The notes: generated from the letters alone by a model not told the origin. A DNA stretch of 19,693 nucleotides from JAKAIY01 sp036258195 (GCA_036258195.1 DATAED010000178.1:1-19693), one strand, 5' to 3'. Positions 6,437 through 13,479 are shown, counted from the stretch's first letter. Program-made: numbers and translations.

Positions 6437-7588
6437 ATGCGCACATTCAAGAAGAGGGACGACGTGAGGCTTTCGTCGGCGACTGAGGCGCGGCGTGGAC
6501 TGAAGCGCCCGCTGGCTCTGGTCGCGCTCATCGCGCCGCTGGCCTTGCTGCTGGCGCTGATCGCCACTCCCGGCAATGCGCTGGCGAGTGGTCGCGGCCA
6601 CGGCATCACAGTGACGCCGGACAACGGCCCGGCAGGCACGCATGTGACGGTAACGGGCAGCGGGTTCACCGGTGGCGCGAGCATCACCGTCGGCTACAGC
6701 AGCGGCGACTGCTCCAGCGGCGTCACAGTCATCTCCGGAGCGACGGGAACGGCGGGCAGCGACGGCAGCGCCAACGTCTCATTCCAGTGGCCGTCTACTC
6801 AGCCCGGCGACTACCACGTCTGCCTGACGACGGGCGGCGCGACGTTCCCATCTGACAACACGTTCCACGCGACCTCGGCCAATGCGCCATCCATCACGGT
6901 GACGAGTCCGGTGGCGGCGGGCGCGCAGGTGACGGTGACGGGCAAAGACTTCACGCTAAATGGCTCGCAGACGGTCGAGGTGTTGTATGGGCCGCAGGGC
7001 AGCAACGGCTGCGCGACCAGCGTGGGCACCTCCTCCATCACCAACGGCGGCTTCACTGTCAACTTCAACGCGCCCTTCTCGCAGCAGACGACCCAATACG
7101 TCGTCACGGCGGTTGTGCCACAGGGTAGCTGCGCAGCGACGCCGACGATCTCCGCGCAGGCCAATCTCACGGTGACAGGCGCGACGCCGACAGCGACCGC
7201 CTCGAACGGTACGGGCACCGGCACGGGGTCGGGCAATGGAACCGGAACCGGCACGGGCGGCGCATCGGGCACGACGGGCCTCGTCTGGCCGCCGACCTGG
7301 CCGCCATCGGGCGCCTGGACGGTGGTGTACTGCCTGGTTGGCTTGCTGCTGCTACTCCTGCTACTGCTGCTCTTGCTGCTCTTCGCGCGCAATCGCCGCA
7401 AGGAAGAGCCAGTCACCATCCAGGAGCGCGACACGGTGACGACGAACGGCGCAGGCTCTGGTCAGCCCGGCCCCGGCAATGTGCAGCGCGAGATCTACTC
7501 GGTTGACCCGCGCACTGGCAAGCAGACGCGCATCGCCGAAGAGGTGACGAGCTACGAGGAAGTGCCGCCCGACGAGCCGCACAACTAA
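6437..7588 (+). CDS. membrane-anchored IPT/TIG-like (Ig-fold) surface protein
   Basis: This 383-residue protein is built for export and anchoring. It has a basic N-terminus, a hydrophobic stretch at about 25-43 and a likely cleavage after ALA near residue 50; two Ig-like (IPT/TIG type) domains marked by the repeated pattern ITVT-P-G-VTVTG-F (about 57-145 and 152-248); a Gly/Thr/Ser/Asn linker (about 249-279); and a transmembrane helix at about 294-316 dominated by 13 leucines. The basic RNRRK and an acidic tail of about 65 residues follow, giving an N-out, C-in topology. Start 6437 is supported by GAGGAGG 11 bases upstream and by the promoter at 6250-6278, which excludes the ATG at 6269. Function is unknown; a cell-surface adhesive or structural role is a guess. 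Confidence 0.8.
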   Translation: MRTFKKRDDVRLSSATEARRGLKRPLALVALIAPLALLLALIATPGNALASGRGHGITVTPDNGPAGTHVTVTGSGFTGGASITVGYSSGDCSSGVTVISGATGTAGSDGSANVSFQWPSTQPGDYHVCLTTGGATFPSDNTFHATSANAPSITVTSPVAAGAQVTVTGKDFTLNGSQTVEVLYGPQGSNGCATSVGTSSITNGGFTVNFNAPFSQQTTQYVVTAVVPQGSCAATPTISAQANLTVTGATPTATASNGTGTGTGSGNGTGTGTGGASGTTGLVWPPTWPPSGAWTVVYCLVGLLLLLLLLLLLLLFARNRRKEEPVTIQERDTVTTNGAGSGQPGPGNVQREIYSVDPRTGKQTRIAEEVTSYEEVPPDEPHN

Positions 7589-7614
7589 GCCGCCATCTCA
7601 CTGATCGAACCCAC

Positions 7615-7652
7615 GAGCCGATCTCCCTACCGGGGAGGTCGGCTCACTTTTT
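7615..7652 (+). terminator. intrinsic terminator of the TIG protein gene
   Basis: GAGCCGATCTCCC (7615-7627) pairs with GGGAGGTCGGCTC (7633-7645) over 13 bases with one T-G wobble and a 5-base loop, followed by ACTTTTT (T-run 7648-7652). It starts 26 bases after the stop codon. Confidence 0.9.
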
Positions 7653-7733
7653 GTGGCGTCGCATGGTATGCGTCTTGCAATCATCGTGTCGAGCGCCACG
7701 ATCAAGGTCAATTGGAAACGGGGAAACCGCAGG

Positions 7734-8231
7734 ATGCGAGCAGATACGCTGAAAGGGCGAGCCGTCGTCACGCTCGCCGACGCGACCAGGATCGGTCGGA
7801 TTGATGATGTTCTCTTCGACGCTACCTTTCGGGACGTGCTGGGCTTTCGCGTCAAGGCAGGAGCGTTTCGCCGCGCGGAGGCGTTACCACGCGCCAGCGT
7901 CCAGGCCATCGGAGCCGACGCCATCACCATCGCCGAGCACGCGGCAGTCAACACGCCGGAGCGATTCGCCGAGTTGGAGGGCGCGCAGACGCTCAGCGGC
8001 ATCACACATACCAGGGTGGTGACGGAGGGCGGCGCATTGCTGGGGAGCGTGGAGGCGGTCGAGTTGGACGACACCGCCGAGCATGTGGTGGGCTACACGC
8101 TGGACGCTCCGCTCTTCGACCGCCTGCGGGGCCGGGCGCGGCAGGTACGCGCCGAGGATGTCTCGCGGGTCGCCGACGTGATGATCGTGCCGGAGGCGGT
8201 CGCCGAGCGGCTGTACGGCGCGGGCGCGTAG
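7734..8231 (+). CDS. PRC-barrel domain protein
   Basis: The product of 165 residues begins MRADTLKGRAVVTLADATRIGRIDDVLFD-like, the standard start of a PRC-barrel, and a second related unit starts around THTRVVTEGGALLGSVEAVEL (broken here to its key pattern: a beta strand, G-x-x-L-G-x-V, then an acidic strand). PRC-barrels occur in photosynthetic reaction-centre H subunits and in the RNA-maturation protein RimM, but most stand-alone bacterial copies have no assigned function. ATG 7734 is chosen over the upstream in-frame ATGs (7653, 7668) because the domain starts there and GGGGA lies about 9 bases upstream; the earlier starts fall in the tail of the preceding terminator. It is convergent with the small membrane protein gene, with stops 6 bases apart. 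Confidence 0.75.
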   Translation: MRADTLKGRAVVTLADATRIGRIDDVLFDATFRDVLGFRVKAGAFRRAEALPRASVQAIGADAITIAEHAAVNTPERFAELEGAQTLSGITHTRVVTEGGALLGSVEAVELDDTAEHVVGYTLDAPLFDRLRGRARQVRAEDVSRVADVMIVPEAVAERLYGAGA

Positions 8232-8237
8232 CCGCGC

Positions 8238-8456
8238 TCAGACCTGCGGTCGCCGCGTCTGGCGCCAGGCGACGATGGCCAGCGAGCCTGCGATGCCGCC
8301 CAGCACGACGGCGGCCAGCGCACGCACCAGCCAGACATATTCAGGTATTGAGCCGCCGCTGCCAGGGTCGATCAACGTCACGATGAAGAGCGTCACACCG
8401 AGGACGATCATCACCACGGACATCAGTCCAAAGCCGATGGAGTAGATTCTCGACAT
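8238..8456 (-). CDS. small two-helix membrane protein, function unknown
   Basis: This 72-residue protein has two hydrophobic segments, about 8-29 (GFGLMSVVMIVLGVTLFIV) and about 41-64 (YVWLVRALAAVVLGGIAG), joined by a Gly/Ser-rich turn, with a basic C-terminal RQTRRPQV. I do not recognise a family. The ATG at 8456 follows GAGGGG at an unusually long 14 bases, so the start is uncertain; an internal ATG at 8423 is possible. It is the last gene of a minus-strand run after the pseudouridine synthase (54-base gap) and probably shares its transcript. Confidence 0.55.
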   Translation of the reverse strand: MSRIYSIGFGLMSVVMIVLGVTLFIVTLIDPGSGGSIPEYVWLVRALAAVVLGGIAGSLAIVAWRQTRRPQV

Positions 8457-8510
8457 AGCGCGCTTTTCGTCCCCTCTTGCTCGATCTCTGCTCGATCTGC
8501 GACGGCGCGG

Positions 8511-9296
8511 TCAGGCGTCCGTCGCACGGCGCAGCGCCGCCAGCTCACTCGCGGTCAGCGGGCGCGTCTCGCCGGGACGTAGCGCGCCCAGCGTCAGCGG
8601 CCCCACGCGCACACGCCGCAGCCGCAGCACATGGTAGCCCAGCGCATCGAACATGCGCCGCACCTGGCGATTGCGTCCCTCGTGCAGTTCCGCCGCGACC
8701 CACGTCGCGCCCGGCTCATCCACTGGCTCATGCTCATCCGCGCGGAGCAGCCAGGCGCGCGCGGGCGCCGTGGGGCGTGTCTCGCCCTCCAGCGTCAGCC
8801 CGCGCTCGAAGCGCGCCAGCGTCTCGGCGTCAGGTCGCCCGCGCACCAGGGCGTGGTATTCCTTGGTCAGGGCGTAGCGCGGATGCGTCAGGCGCAGCGC
8901 CAGCGCGCCATCGTTGGTCAGCAGCAGCAGCCCCTCGCTGTACTGGTCGAGCCGCCCCACGGGATAGATGCGCTCGTCGCGCCAGCGCGGCGGCACGAGA
9001 TCGAGCACGACCGGGCGGCCCTGCGGATCGCTGACGCTGGTAACGACGCCAGCGGGCTTGTTCAGCAGCAGATAGATGAGGCGCTGAGGCTCCTGCACGC
9101 GCTCGCCACGCACCCGCACCACATCGTGGTCGGCGTCCACGCGCAGGCCCAGCTCGCGCGCCACGCGCCCGTTGACTGTGACCGCGCCTGCCACGATCAG
9201 TTCTTCGGCGCGCCGACGCGAGGCCACCCCGCAACGCGCCAGATACTTCTGTAGACGCTCGCCAGGCTCGCCAACTTCACCGTGGGCATCACTCAT
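8511..9296 (-). CDS. rRNA pseudouridine synthase, RsuA/RluB family
   Basis: The enzyme isomerises a uridine in ribosomal RNA. The 261-residue protein has an N-terminal S4 RNA-binding domain (about 14-60, QKYLARCGVASRRRAEELI) and the catalytic core with GRLDQYSEGLLLLTNDG, where Asp117 is the catalytic aspartate. Further family marks are LLNKPAGVVTSVSD, KEYHALVRG and the C-terminal EGRNRQVRRMFDALGY. The fit to RluB-type 23S enzymes is good but RsuA/RluE/RluF cannot be excluded, so no symbol is given. Its ATG overlaps the stop of the upstream XRE gene in ATGA (9296-9293), and no ribosome site is visible, so translation is probably coupled. In many bacteria RluB lies beside scpAB; here it lies beside a regulator. 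Confidence 0.93.
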   Translation of the reverse strand: MSDAHGEVGEPGERLQKYLARCGVASRRRAEELIVAGAVTVNGRVARELGLRVDADHDVVRVRGERVQEPQRLIYLLLNKPAGVVTSVSDPQGRPVVLDLVPPRWRDERIYPVGRLDQYSEGLLLLTNDGALALRLTHPRYALTKEYHALVRGRPDAETLARFERGLTLEGETRPTAPARAWLLRADEHEPVDEPGATWVAAELHEGRNRQVRRMFDALGYHVLRLRRVRVGPLTLGALRPGETRPLTASELAALRRATDA

Positions 9297-9640
9297 GCGA
9301 CCAGCGCGGCGAGCAGATTGACGATGCGCCCGCCGCTCTGCACGGGAGCGCTGATGTCGGCGCGCGGCGGCGTGAGGAAGCCGATGCGCGGCGCCTCGAC
9401 GGGCTGCTCCACCCCGCGCAGCGCGAAGGCGATGCGCTCCAGCAGATCGGGCGTGGTCAGGTCGAGCGCCTCGGCCAGCCGCTCCAGCGTGACCGGCGAC
9501 GGATACTTCTTGCCGCGCTCGATCTCGCCGAGATAGACCACCGAGATGATGGCGCGGGCGGCAAGCTCTTTCAGTGTCAGATCGCGCGCGCGTCGCTCCT
9601 GACGGATGACGGCGCCGACCGCCGCTTGCAGGTCATCCAT
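9293..9640 (-). CDS. XRE-family regulator resembling ClgR (Clp gene regulator)
   Basis: The protein has 115 residues. An XRE helix-turn-helix spans about 7-62 (LTLKELAARAIISVVYLGEI, then ERGKKYPSP). By memory the layout matches actinobacterial ClgR: the same size, a YL-x-EIERG-(R/K)-K-x-PS segment, a low-complexity linker and a hydrophobic Ala/Val-ending C-terminus (here AALVA). ClgR activates clpP and other protease genes in Actinobacteria and is itself degraded by ClpP. The clpP gene here lies divergently behind a small gene. ATG 9640 is chosen because GAGGGAG lies 8 bases upstream; the ATG six bases earlier would leave only about 2 bases. The ClgR assignment rests on pattern memory and context and should be tested by search. 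Confidence 0.72.
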   Translation of the reverse strand: MDDLQAAVGAVIRQERRARDLTLKELAARAIISVVYLGEIERGKKYPSPVTLERLAEALDLTTPDLLERIAFALRGVEQPVEAPRIGFLTPPRADISAPVQSGGRIVNLLAALVA

Positions 9641-9711
9641 GCTCATCGCTCCCTCAGCCGAACTGCGCAAGCGAGCATCCGCATGCCCCACGCTTGCCGA
9701 CCGGCGCCCTA

Positions 9712-9759
9712 CCGATGCTCTTAGCATACGTTCCTGACGACGCATGCTAAGAGCATCGG
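9712..9759. promoter_or_regulatory. double dyad operator in the regulator/clpP divergent spacer
   Basis: CCGATGCTCTTAGCAT (9712-9727) is exactly inverted at 9744-9759 with a 16-base gap. Each arm also contains its own 13-bp dyad, ATGCT-n3-AGCAT (9715-9727 and 9744-9756), with centres 29 bases apart. Two equal palindromic sites in a divergent spacer next to an XRE gene are what a dimeric regulator would bind. Confidence 0.75.
9723..9750 (-). promoter_or_regulatory. candidate promoter of the ClgR-like gene, overlapping the operator
   Basis: The minus strand has TTAGCA (9750-9745) and TATGCT (9728-9723) 16 bases apart. Both boxes fall inside the two dyads, so regulator binding would occlude this promoter and fits autorepression. 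Confidence 0.4.
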
Positions 9760-9766
9760 ATTCGCC

Positions 9767-9795
9767 TTCAATTCTACGACGCGCGCCGCTATCGT
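9767..9795 (+). promoter_or_regulatory. candidate promoter for the DUF4177-like gene and clpP
   Basis: TTCAAT (9767-9772) and TATCGT (9790-9795) are 17 bases apart. Both are weak matches, as expected for a promoter needing an activator. The two operator dyads would be centred about 52 and 81 bases before the start near 9802. Confidence 0.35.
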
Positions 9796-9858
9796 ACAAG
9801 CAGAACCAATCCAATAGCCGTGGCGCGACGCGGCGGCTACTCGAAGGGAGTGTACCAG

Positions 9859-10134
9859 ATGTCACTGTGGTTTCACAGCGCCCACACGCTGGCCGACCAG
9901 CCGCAGACGCAGCCGTTCTCGATGCCCATCCCGATGGTCTACGAGCGCGACGCCAATCGTGCGCAGTGGGAGTATCGGGTCGTAGCGGTCGATCTGCGCG
10001 AGGAGCCGCCGCTGGATGAGGAGCGCCTGGCGGCGCTCGGCGCGGAGGGCTGGCTGCTGGCGGGCGCCATCCAGCCGCCCAGCGCGCGCGAGACCTCGCA
10101 CACCATCATCTACTATTTCGTTCGCCAGGCGTAG
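9859..10134 (+). CDS. DUF4177-like small protein
   Basis: This 91-residue protein has the pattern WEYRVVAVDL, then LAALGAEGWLLAGAI, then IIYYFVRQ, which is the usual DUF4177 layout: a first strand, a helix ending in GWxL and a last strand. DUF4177 proteins have no settled function. The N-terminal 30 residues are polar and Pro/Gln-rich. ATG 9859 is preferred over 9820 because AAGGGAG (9844-9850) lies 8 bases upstream. Its stop overlaps the ribosome site of clpP, with 12 bases between genes, so the two are almost certainly co-transcribed and perhaps translationally linked. Confidence 0.7.
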   Translation: MSLWFHSAHTLADQPQTQPFSMPIPMVYERDANRAQWEYRVVAVDLREEPPLDEERLAALGAEGWLLAGAIQPPSARETSHTIIYYFVRQA

Positions 10135-10146
10135 AGGAGTCGAACC

Positions 10147-10809
10147 ATGACCACCTACGATCCATCGGCGCCCCAGGCGCGAGCTAGCGCCTCCGCCGCC
10201 AGCCTGATCGTGCCGACCGTCATCGAGAATAGCTCCCGCGGCGAGCGCGCCTACGACCTCTTCTCGCGGCTGCTACGCGAGCGCATCATCATGGTCAATG
10301 GCCCCATCGAGGATCAGAGCGCCAATCTGATCGTCGCCGAGCTGCTCTTCCTGGCCGCCGAGAACTCCGACCGCGAGATCAACATGTACATCAACTCGCC
10401 GGGCGGCGTCATCACCGCTGGGCTGGCCATCTACGATACGATGCGCTCGCTGCACTGCCCGGTAGCCACCACCTGCGTGGGGCTGGCGGCCAGCTTCGGC
10501 ACCGTGCTGCTGATGGCGGGCGATCCAGGGCGACGCTACGCGCTGCCGCACGCTAAGGTACACTTGCATCAGCCGCTGCTGCAGGGCGGGCTGGGCGGCC
10601 AGGTCACCGATATCGACATCCACGCGCGCGATCTGCTGCGCACCCGCGACGTGATGAACGAGATCTACGCCCTGCACACCGGCCAGACGCTCGAACGCAT
10701 CCGGCGCGACACCGAGCGCGACTTCTACATGACCGCCGAGGAGGCGCGCGACTACGGCATCATCGACGAGGTGCTGCCGCTGGAAGACTGGAAAGGGCGG
10801 GCGAAGTAG
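10147..10809 (+). CDS. clpP: ATP-dependent Clp protease proteolytic subunit
   Basis: ClpP forms the barrel-shaped serine protease that degrades proteins fed by ClpX or ClpC. The 220-residue protein has the catalytic Ser116 in GLAASFGT, His141 in HLHQPL and Asp192 in RDTERDFYM; the Ser-His spacing of 25 matches E. coli ClpP. INSPGG and HARDLLRTRDVMNEIYALHTG are further family marks. The N-terminus has about 20 extra Ala/Ser-rich residues, possibly removed as a propeptide. Relative to E. coli there are two extra residues after HQP (LLQGGLGGQ). GAGGAG (10134-10139) lies 7 bases before the ATG. No clpX follows, and the upstream partner is the DUF4177-like gene. Confidence 0.97.
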   Translation: MTTYDPSAPQARASASAASLIVPTVIENSSRGERAYDLFSRLLRERIIMVNGPIEDQSANLIVAELLFLAAENSDREINMYINSPGGVITAGLAIYDTMRSLHCPVATTCVGLAASFGTVLLMAGDPGRRYALPHAKVHLHQPLLQGGLGGQVTDIDIHARDLLRTRDVMNEIYALHTGQTLERIRRDTERDFYMTAEEARDYGIIDEVLPLEDWKGRAK

Positions 10810-10848
10810 CGCAAACCCAGGCCAGGGGTTGTGGCGCAGGGCGAGCGG

Positions 10849-10890
10849 AACCTCTCCCCCTGTCCCCCTCCCCTCCGAGGGAGGGGGAAC
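10849..10890. repeat. GC-rich hairpin repeat, copy A
   Basis: CCCCCTCCC (10864-10872) pairs perfectly with GGGAGGGGG (10879-10887) across a 6-base loop. It lies downstream of clpP and resembles the repeats at 10997-11041 and 16671-16760. No T-run follows, so a terminator role is possible but not shown. Confidence 0.55.
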
Positions 10891-10996
10891 CCAGGCGAGC
10901 AGTAAGAAGCAGGGCAGGTGGGCTGCTTATGATCGCGCTAACGGGAGTGCAGTATCCCTACTAGCCATCGCATCGCAACATCCCGTTGATATGCAG

Positions 10997-11041
10997 GCTC
11001 CAGCTCCCCCTCTCCTGTGGGAGAAGGGGTTGGGGGTGAGG
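10997..11041. repeat. interspersed repeat, copy B
   Basis: The reverse complement reads ACCTCACCCCCAACCCCTTC then a short hairpin centre and GGAGAGGGGGAGC. The first unit of copy C (16671-16711) has nearly the same order, so these are related copies in opposite orientations. It lies 29 bases before the SDR gene start. Confidence 0.65.
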
Positions 11042-11069
11042 TCGTTCCTATTCCCAGGGGGTGAGGTCT

Positions 11070-12095
11070 ATGCGGATACTGCTGATCGGTGGGACGGCCT
11101 TCATGGGGCCAGCCGTGGCGCGCGAGCTGGTGGAGGGCGGCCACAGCGTCGCCGTCTATCATCGTGGGCAGACGGAGGTTGACGTTCCAGAGGGCGTGAC
11201 GCACTTTCATGGCGACCGCGACGCGCTGGCGCAGGCGCGCCCGGAGTTGGAGCGGTTCGCGCCTGATGTGGTCATCAATATGATCTTGCTGCTGGAGGCG
11301 CAGGCCGAGGCGTTCGTCCAGGCGCTCAGCGGGGTGGCGCAGCGCGCTGTCGTCATCAGCAGCCAGGATGTCTACCGCGCCTATGCCCGCCTGACCGGCA
11401 CGGAGCCTGGCCCGCCCGACCCCACGCCGCTGACGGAGGATGGGCCGCTGCGTGACCGCCGCTTTCCTTATCGCCAGGAGCCGCCACGCGCTGCGGATGA
11501 TCCAGCGCGCTGGATGGACGACTACGACAAGATTCCCGTGGAGCGCGTCGTTATGAGCGCGCCTGCGCTGCCAGCTAGCGTGCTGCGCCTGCCCGCCGTC
11601 TATGGCCCGCGCGACAAGCAGCATCGTTTCCACAGCATGCTCAAGCGCATGGATGATGGGCGCGCGGTGATTGCGTTGGATGCGGCGGAGGCAGACTGGC
11701 GCTGGACACACGCCTACGTGGACGATGTGGCCCACGCCATCTGCCTGGCCGCGCTCGACCCGCGCTCAGCCGGGCGCATCTACAATGTTGGCGAGCAGCA
11801 GGCTCTCTCGCTGGAGGAGCGCGCGCAGGCCGTCGGCGCGGCGGCGGGCTGGCAGGGACGCATCGCGCATGTCCCCGCCGGGCGCCTGCCCGAGGCGATG
11901 CGCTTTGGTGGCGACATGCGGCAGCCGCTCGTGACGGACTCCAGCCGCATCCGCGCCGAGCTGGGCTATCGCGAGGTGACGACGCCCGCCGACGCCTACG
12001 CGCGTACGGTGGCCTGGGAGCGCGCCAATCCGCCTGAGCGCGATGACCCCGCCGCCTTCGACTACGACGCCGAAGACGCCGCTCTGGCCGAGTGA
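11070..12095 (+). CDS. NAD-dependent epimerase/dehydratase-like SDR protein
   Basis: This 341-residue extended short-chain dehydrogenase/reductase-type protein opens with the nucleotide-binding motif GGTAFMGP (about 7-14) and has an ISSQDVY strand (about 96-102), a LPAVYGPRD segment and a YVDDVAHAI segment, all typical of nucleotide-sugar epimerase-like proteins. The usual YxxxK pair is not seen: the matching region reads DDYDKIPVE, with Tyr152 only two residues from Lys154, as in atypical members. Substrate and reaction are therefore open. ATG 11070 follows a G-rich GGGGGTGAGG run; a GTG nine bases earlier is in frame. It is convergent with the MFS gene, with 4 bases between the stop codons. 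Confidence 0.82.
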   Translation: MRILLIGGTAFMGPAVARELVEGGHSVAVYHRGQTEVDVPEGVTHFHGDRDALAQARPELERFAPDVVINMILLLEAQAEAFVQALSGVAQRAVVISSQDVYRAYARLTGTEPGPPDPTPLTEDGPLRDRRFPYRQEPPRAADDPARWMDDYDKIPVERVVMSAPALPASVLRLPAVYGPRDKQHRFHSMLKRMDDGRAVIALDAAEADWRWTHAYVDDVAHAICLAALDPRSAGRIYNVGEQQALSLEERAQAVGAAAGWQGRIAHVPAGRLPEAMRFGGDMRQPLVTDSSRIRAELGYREVTTPADAYARTVAWERANPPERDDPAAFDYDAEDAALAE

Positions 12096-12099
12096 GCGG

Positions 12100-13404
12100 C
12101 TAGCCCTGGAGCGCCTCTGGAGCGGCGCCCTCGCGCTCGTCACGGATGGCGAGGCCGCGCCAGACCCAGCCTGCCATCACCACCAGCAGGCACAGCGCAG
12201 CGGAGATCAGCAGCGCGGTCGGGGCGCCCGCCTGCTGCGCGAGCCAGCCCACCAGCAGATAGCCCGGCAGCACGCTGCCATCGAAGAAGAGGGTGCAGAC
12301 CGCCATCACGCGCCCGCGCAGGTGGTCGGGCGCCAGCAACTGCACGAGCATGGCGCCGAACTCGGCGTAGGAGGTCTCGGCGAACCCCACCAGCGCGATC
12401 AGCCCCAGCGAGAGCGGCGCGCTGCGCGAGAGCGCAAACATTCCCTCGACCACTGCGAAGGCCAGCGCCGCCATCAGCACGCGCCGCGTGGTGGGCCGCG
12501 TGTTGCTCCACGCCATCCATAACGCAGCCAGCAGCGCGCCCGCGCTCATGGCAGCGGAGAGCAGCCCGTAGCCTGGCGCTCCGGTATGCAGGATGTTGGT
12601 GGCGAACAGCGGCAGCAGCACGTTGAAGTTGGAACCGAAGAGCAGGGCGATCCCCACCACGACGATCACGATGCAGACCGTTGGCGTCGCCCAGATGTAG
12701 GCGAACCCCTCGCGCAGGCTGGCCCAGACGCTCAGCCCGTCGCCTGCCGTTGGGCGCGCCTGGGCGTGCAGCTCAGCGCCGCGAATCAGGGTGAGCGCCA
12801 CGAGCGGCGCCAGGTAGCTGATGGCATTGATCAGGAAGAGGGACTGCACGCCCCACGCCGCGATCAGGATGCCGCCCAGCCCAGGGCCAACCACGCGCGC
12901 CAGATTGCCCAGTGAGCTATTCAGCGCCACGGCGTTGGGCAGGTCGGCGCGCCCCGCCAGCTCCACCACAAACGCCTGCCGCGTTGGGCGATCCAGGCTG
13001 TTGGTGAGACCCAGCAGCAGCGCCAGCGCGTACAGATGCCAGAGCTGGATGGTGTGGCTGGCGATCAGCGCCCACAGCGCGCCCGCCTGGAGCATCGCCA
13101 ACGTCTGGGTGACGAGCAGGATGCGCCGCTTGGGCCAGCGGTCGGCGAAGACGCCGCCGAAAAGCGAAAAGAGCAGCACGCCCAGGTATTGCAGCGCGCC
13201 GACCACGCCGAGCTGCAGGGCGCTGTGGGTCAGCTCCAGTGTCAGCCACGCCTGCCCGATCACCTGCATGTAGGTTCCGGTGACCGAGATCATCTGGCCA
13301 AACCAGAACAGGCGGAAGTTGCGCTGGCGCAGGGCGCTGAGTGCGCGCATCGGGCCGCGTGGCGGCGCTGGCGGCGTGGCAATCTCGGAGGCTGGCTGCG
13401 TCAC
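12100..13404 (-). CDS. MFS transporter, enterobactin-exporter/MFS_3 type
   Basis: This 434-residue major-facilitator permease has roughly 10-12 hydrophobic helices and a signature loop GGVFADRWPKRR between helices 2 and 3, as in drug and siderophore exporters of the MFS_3 (EntS-like) group. Other marks are RNFRLFWFGQMISVTGTYMQ near the N-terminus and NSLDRPTRQAFV in the fourth-fifth helix region. The substrate is unknown. The GTG at 13404 is chosen because GAGGAG lies 9 bases upstream and because the longer open frame, starting with TTG at 13479, begins exactly on the candidate -35 box. It is divergent from the Rrf2 gene. Confidence 0.9.
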   Translation of the reverse strand: MTQPASEIATPPAPPRGPMRALSALRQRNFRLFWFGQMISVTGTYMQVIGQAWLTLELTHSALQLGVVGALQYLGVLLFSLFGGVFADRWPKRRILLVTQTLAMLQAGALWALIASHTIQLWHLYALALLLGLTNSLDRPTRQAFVVELAGRADLPNAVALNSSLGNLARVVGPGLGGILIAAWGVQSLFLINAISYLAPLVALTLIRGAELHAQARPTAGDGLSVWASLREGFAYIWATPTVCIVIVVVGIALLFGSNFNVLLPLFATNILHTGAPGYGLLSAAMSAGALLAALWMAWSNTRPTTRRVLMAALAFAVVEGMFALSRSAPLSLGLIALVGFAETSYAEFGAMLVQLLAPDHLRGRVMAVCTLFFDGSVLPGYLLVGWLAQQAGAPTALLISAALCLLVVMAGWVWRGLAIRDEREGAAPEALQG

Positions 13405-13449
13405 TGACCTCGGCTCCTCTTCCGTGCGGTTTGAGGACAACGGCTGGCC

Positions 13450-13479
13450 ATTGTAGCAGATGAGCGCCCACCGCAGCAA
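13450..13479 (-). promoter_or_regulatory. candidate promoter of the MFS gene
   Basis: Minus strand TTGCTG (13479-13474) and TACAAT (13455-13450) are 18 bases apart. The predicted start lies about 40 bases before the GTG start. Confidence 0.5.

Noticed and set aside
7206..7260. Short GGCACGGG/GGAACC-type tandem pattern
   Set aside because: It encodes the Gly/Thr/Asn linker of the TIG protein and is explained by low-complexity coding, not a CRISPR or satellite array.
9646..9865. Longer N-terminus of the XRE regulator from 9865
   Set aside because: It would read through the double operator and promoter, and the ribosome site GAGGGAG fits ATG 9640.
13405..13479. N-terminal extension of the MFS gene from TTG 13479
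   Set aside because: It coincides with the -35/-10 boxes, and GTG 13404 has a well-placed GAGGAG.
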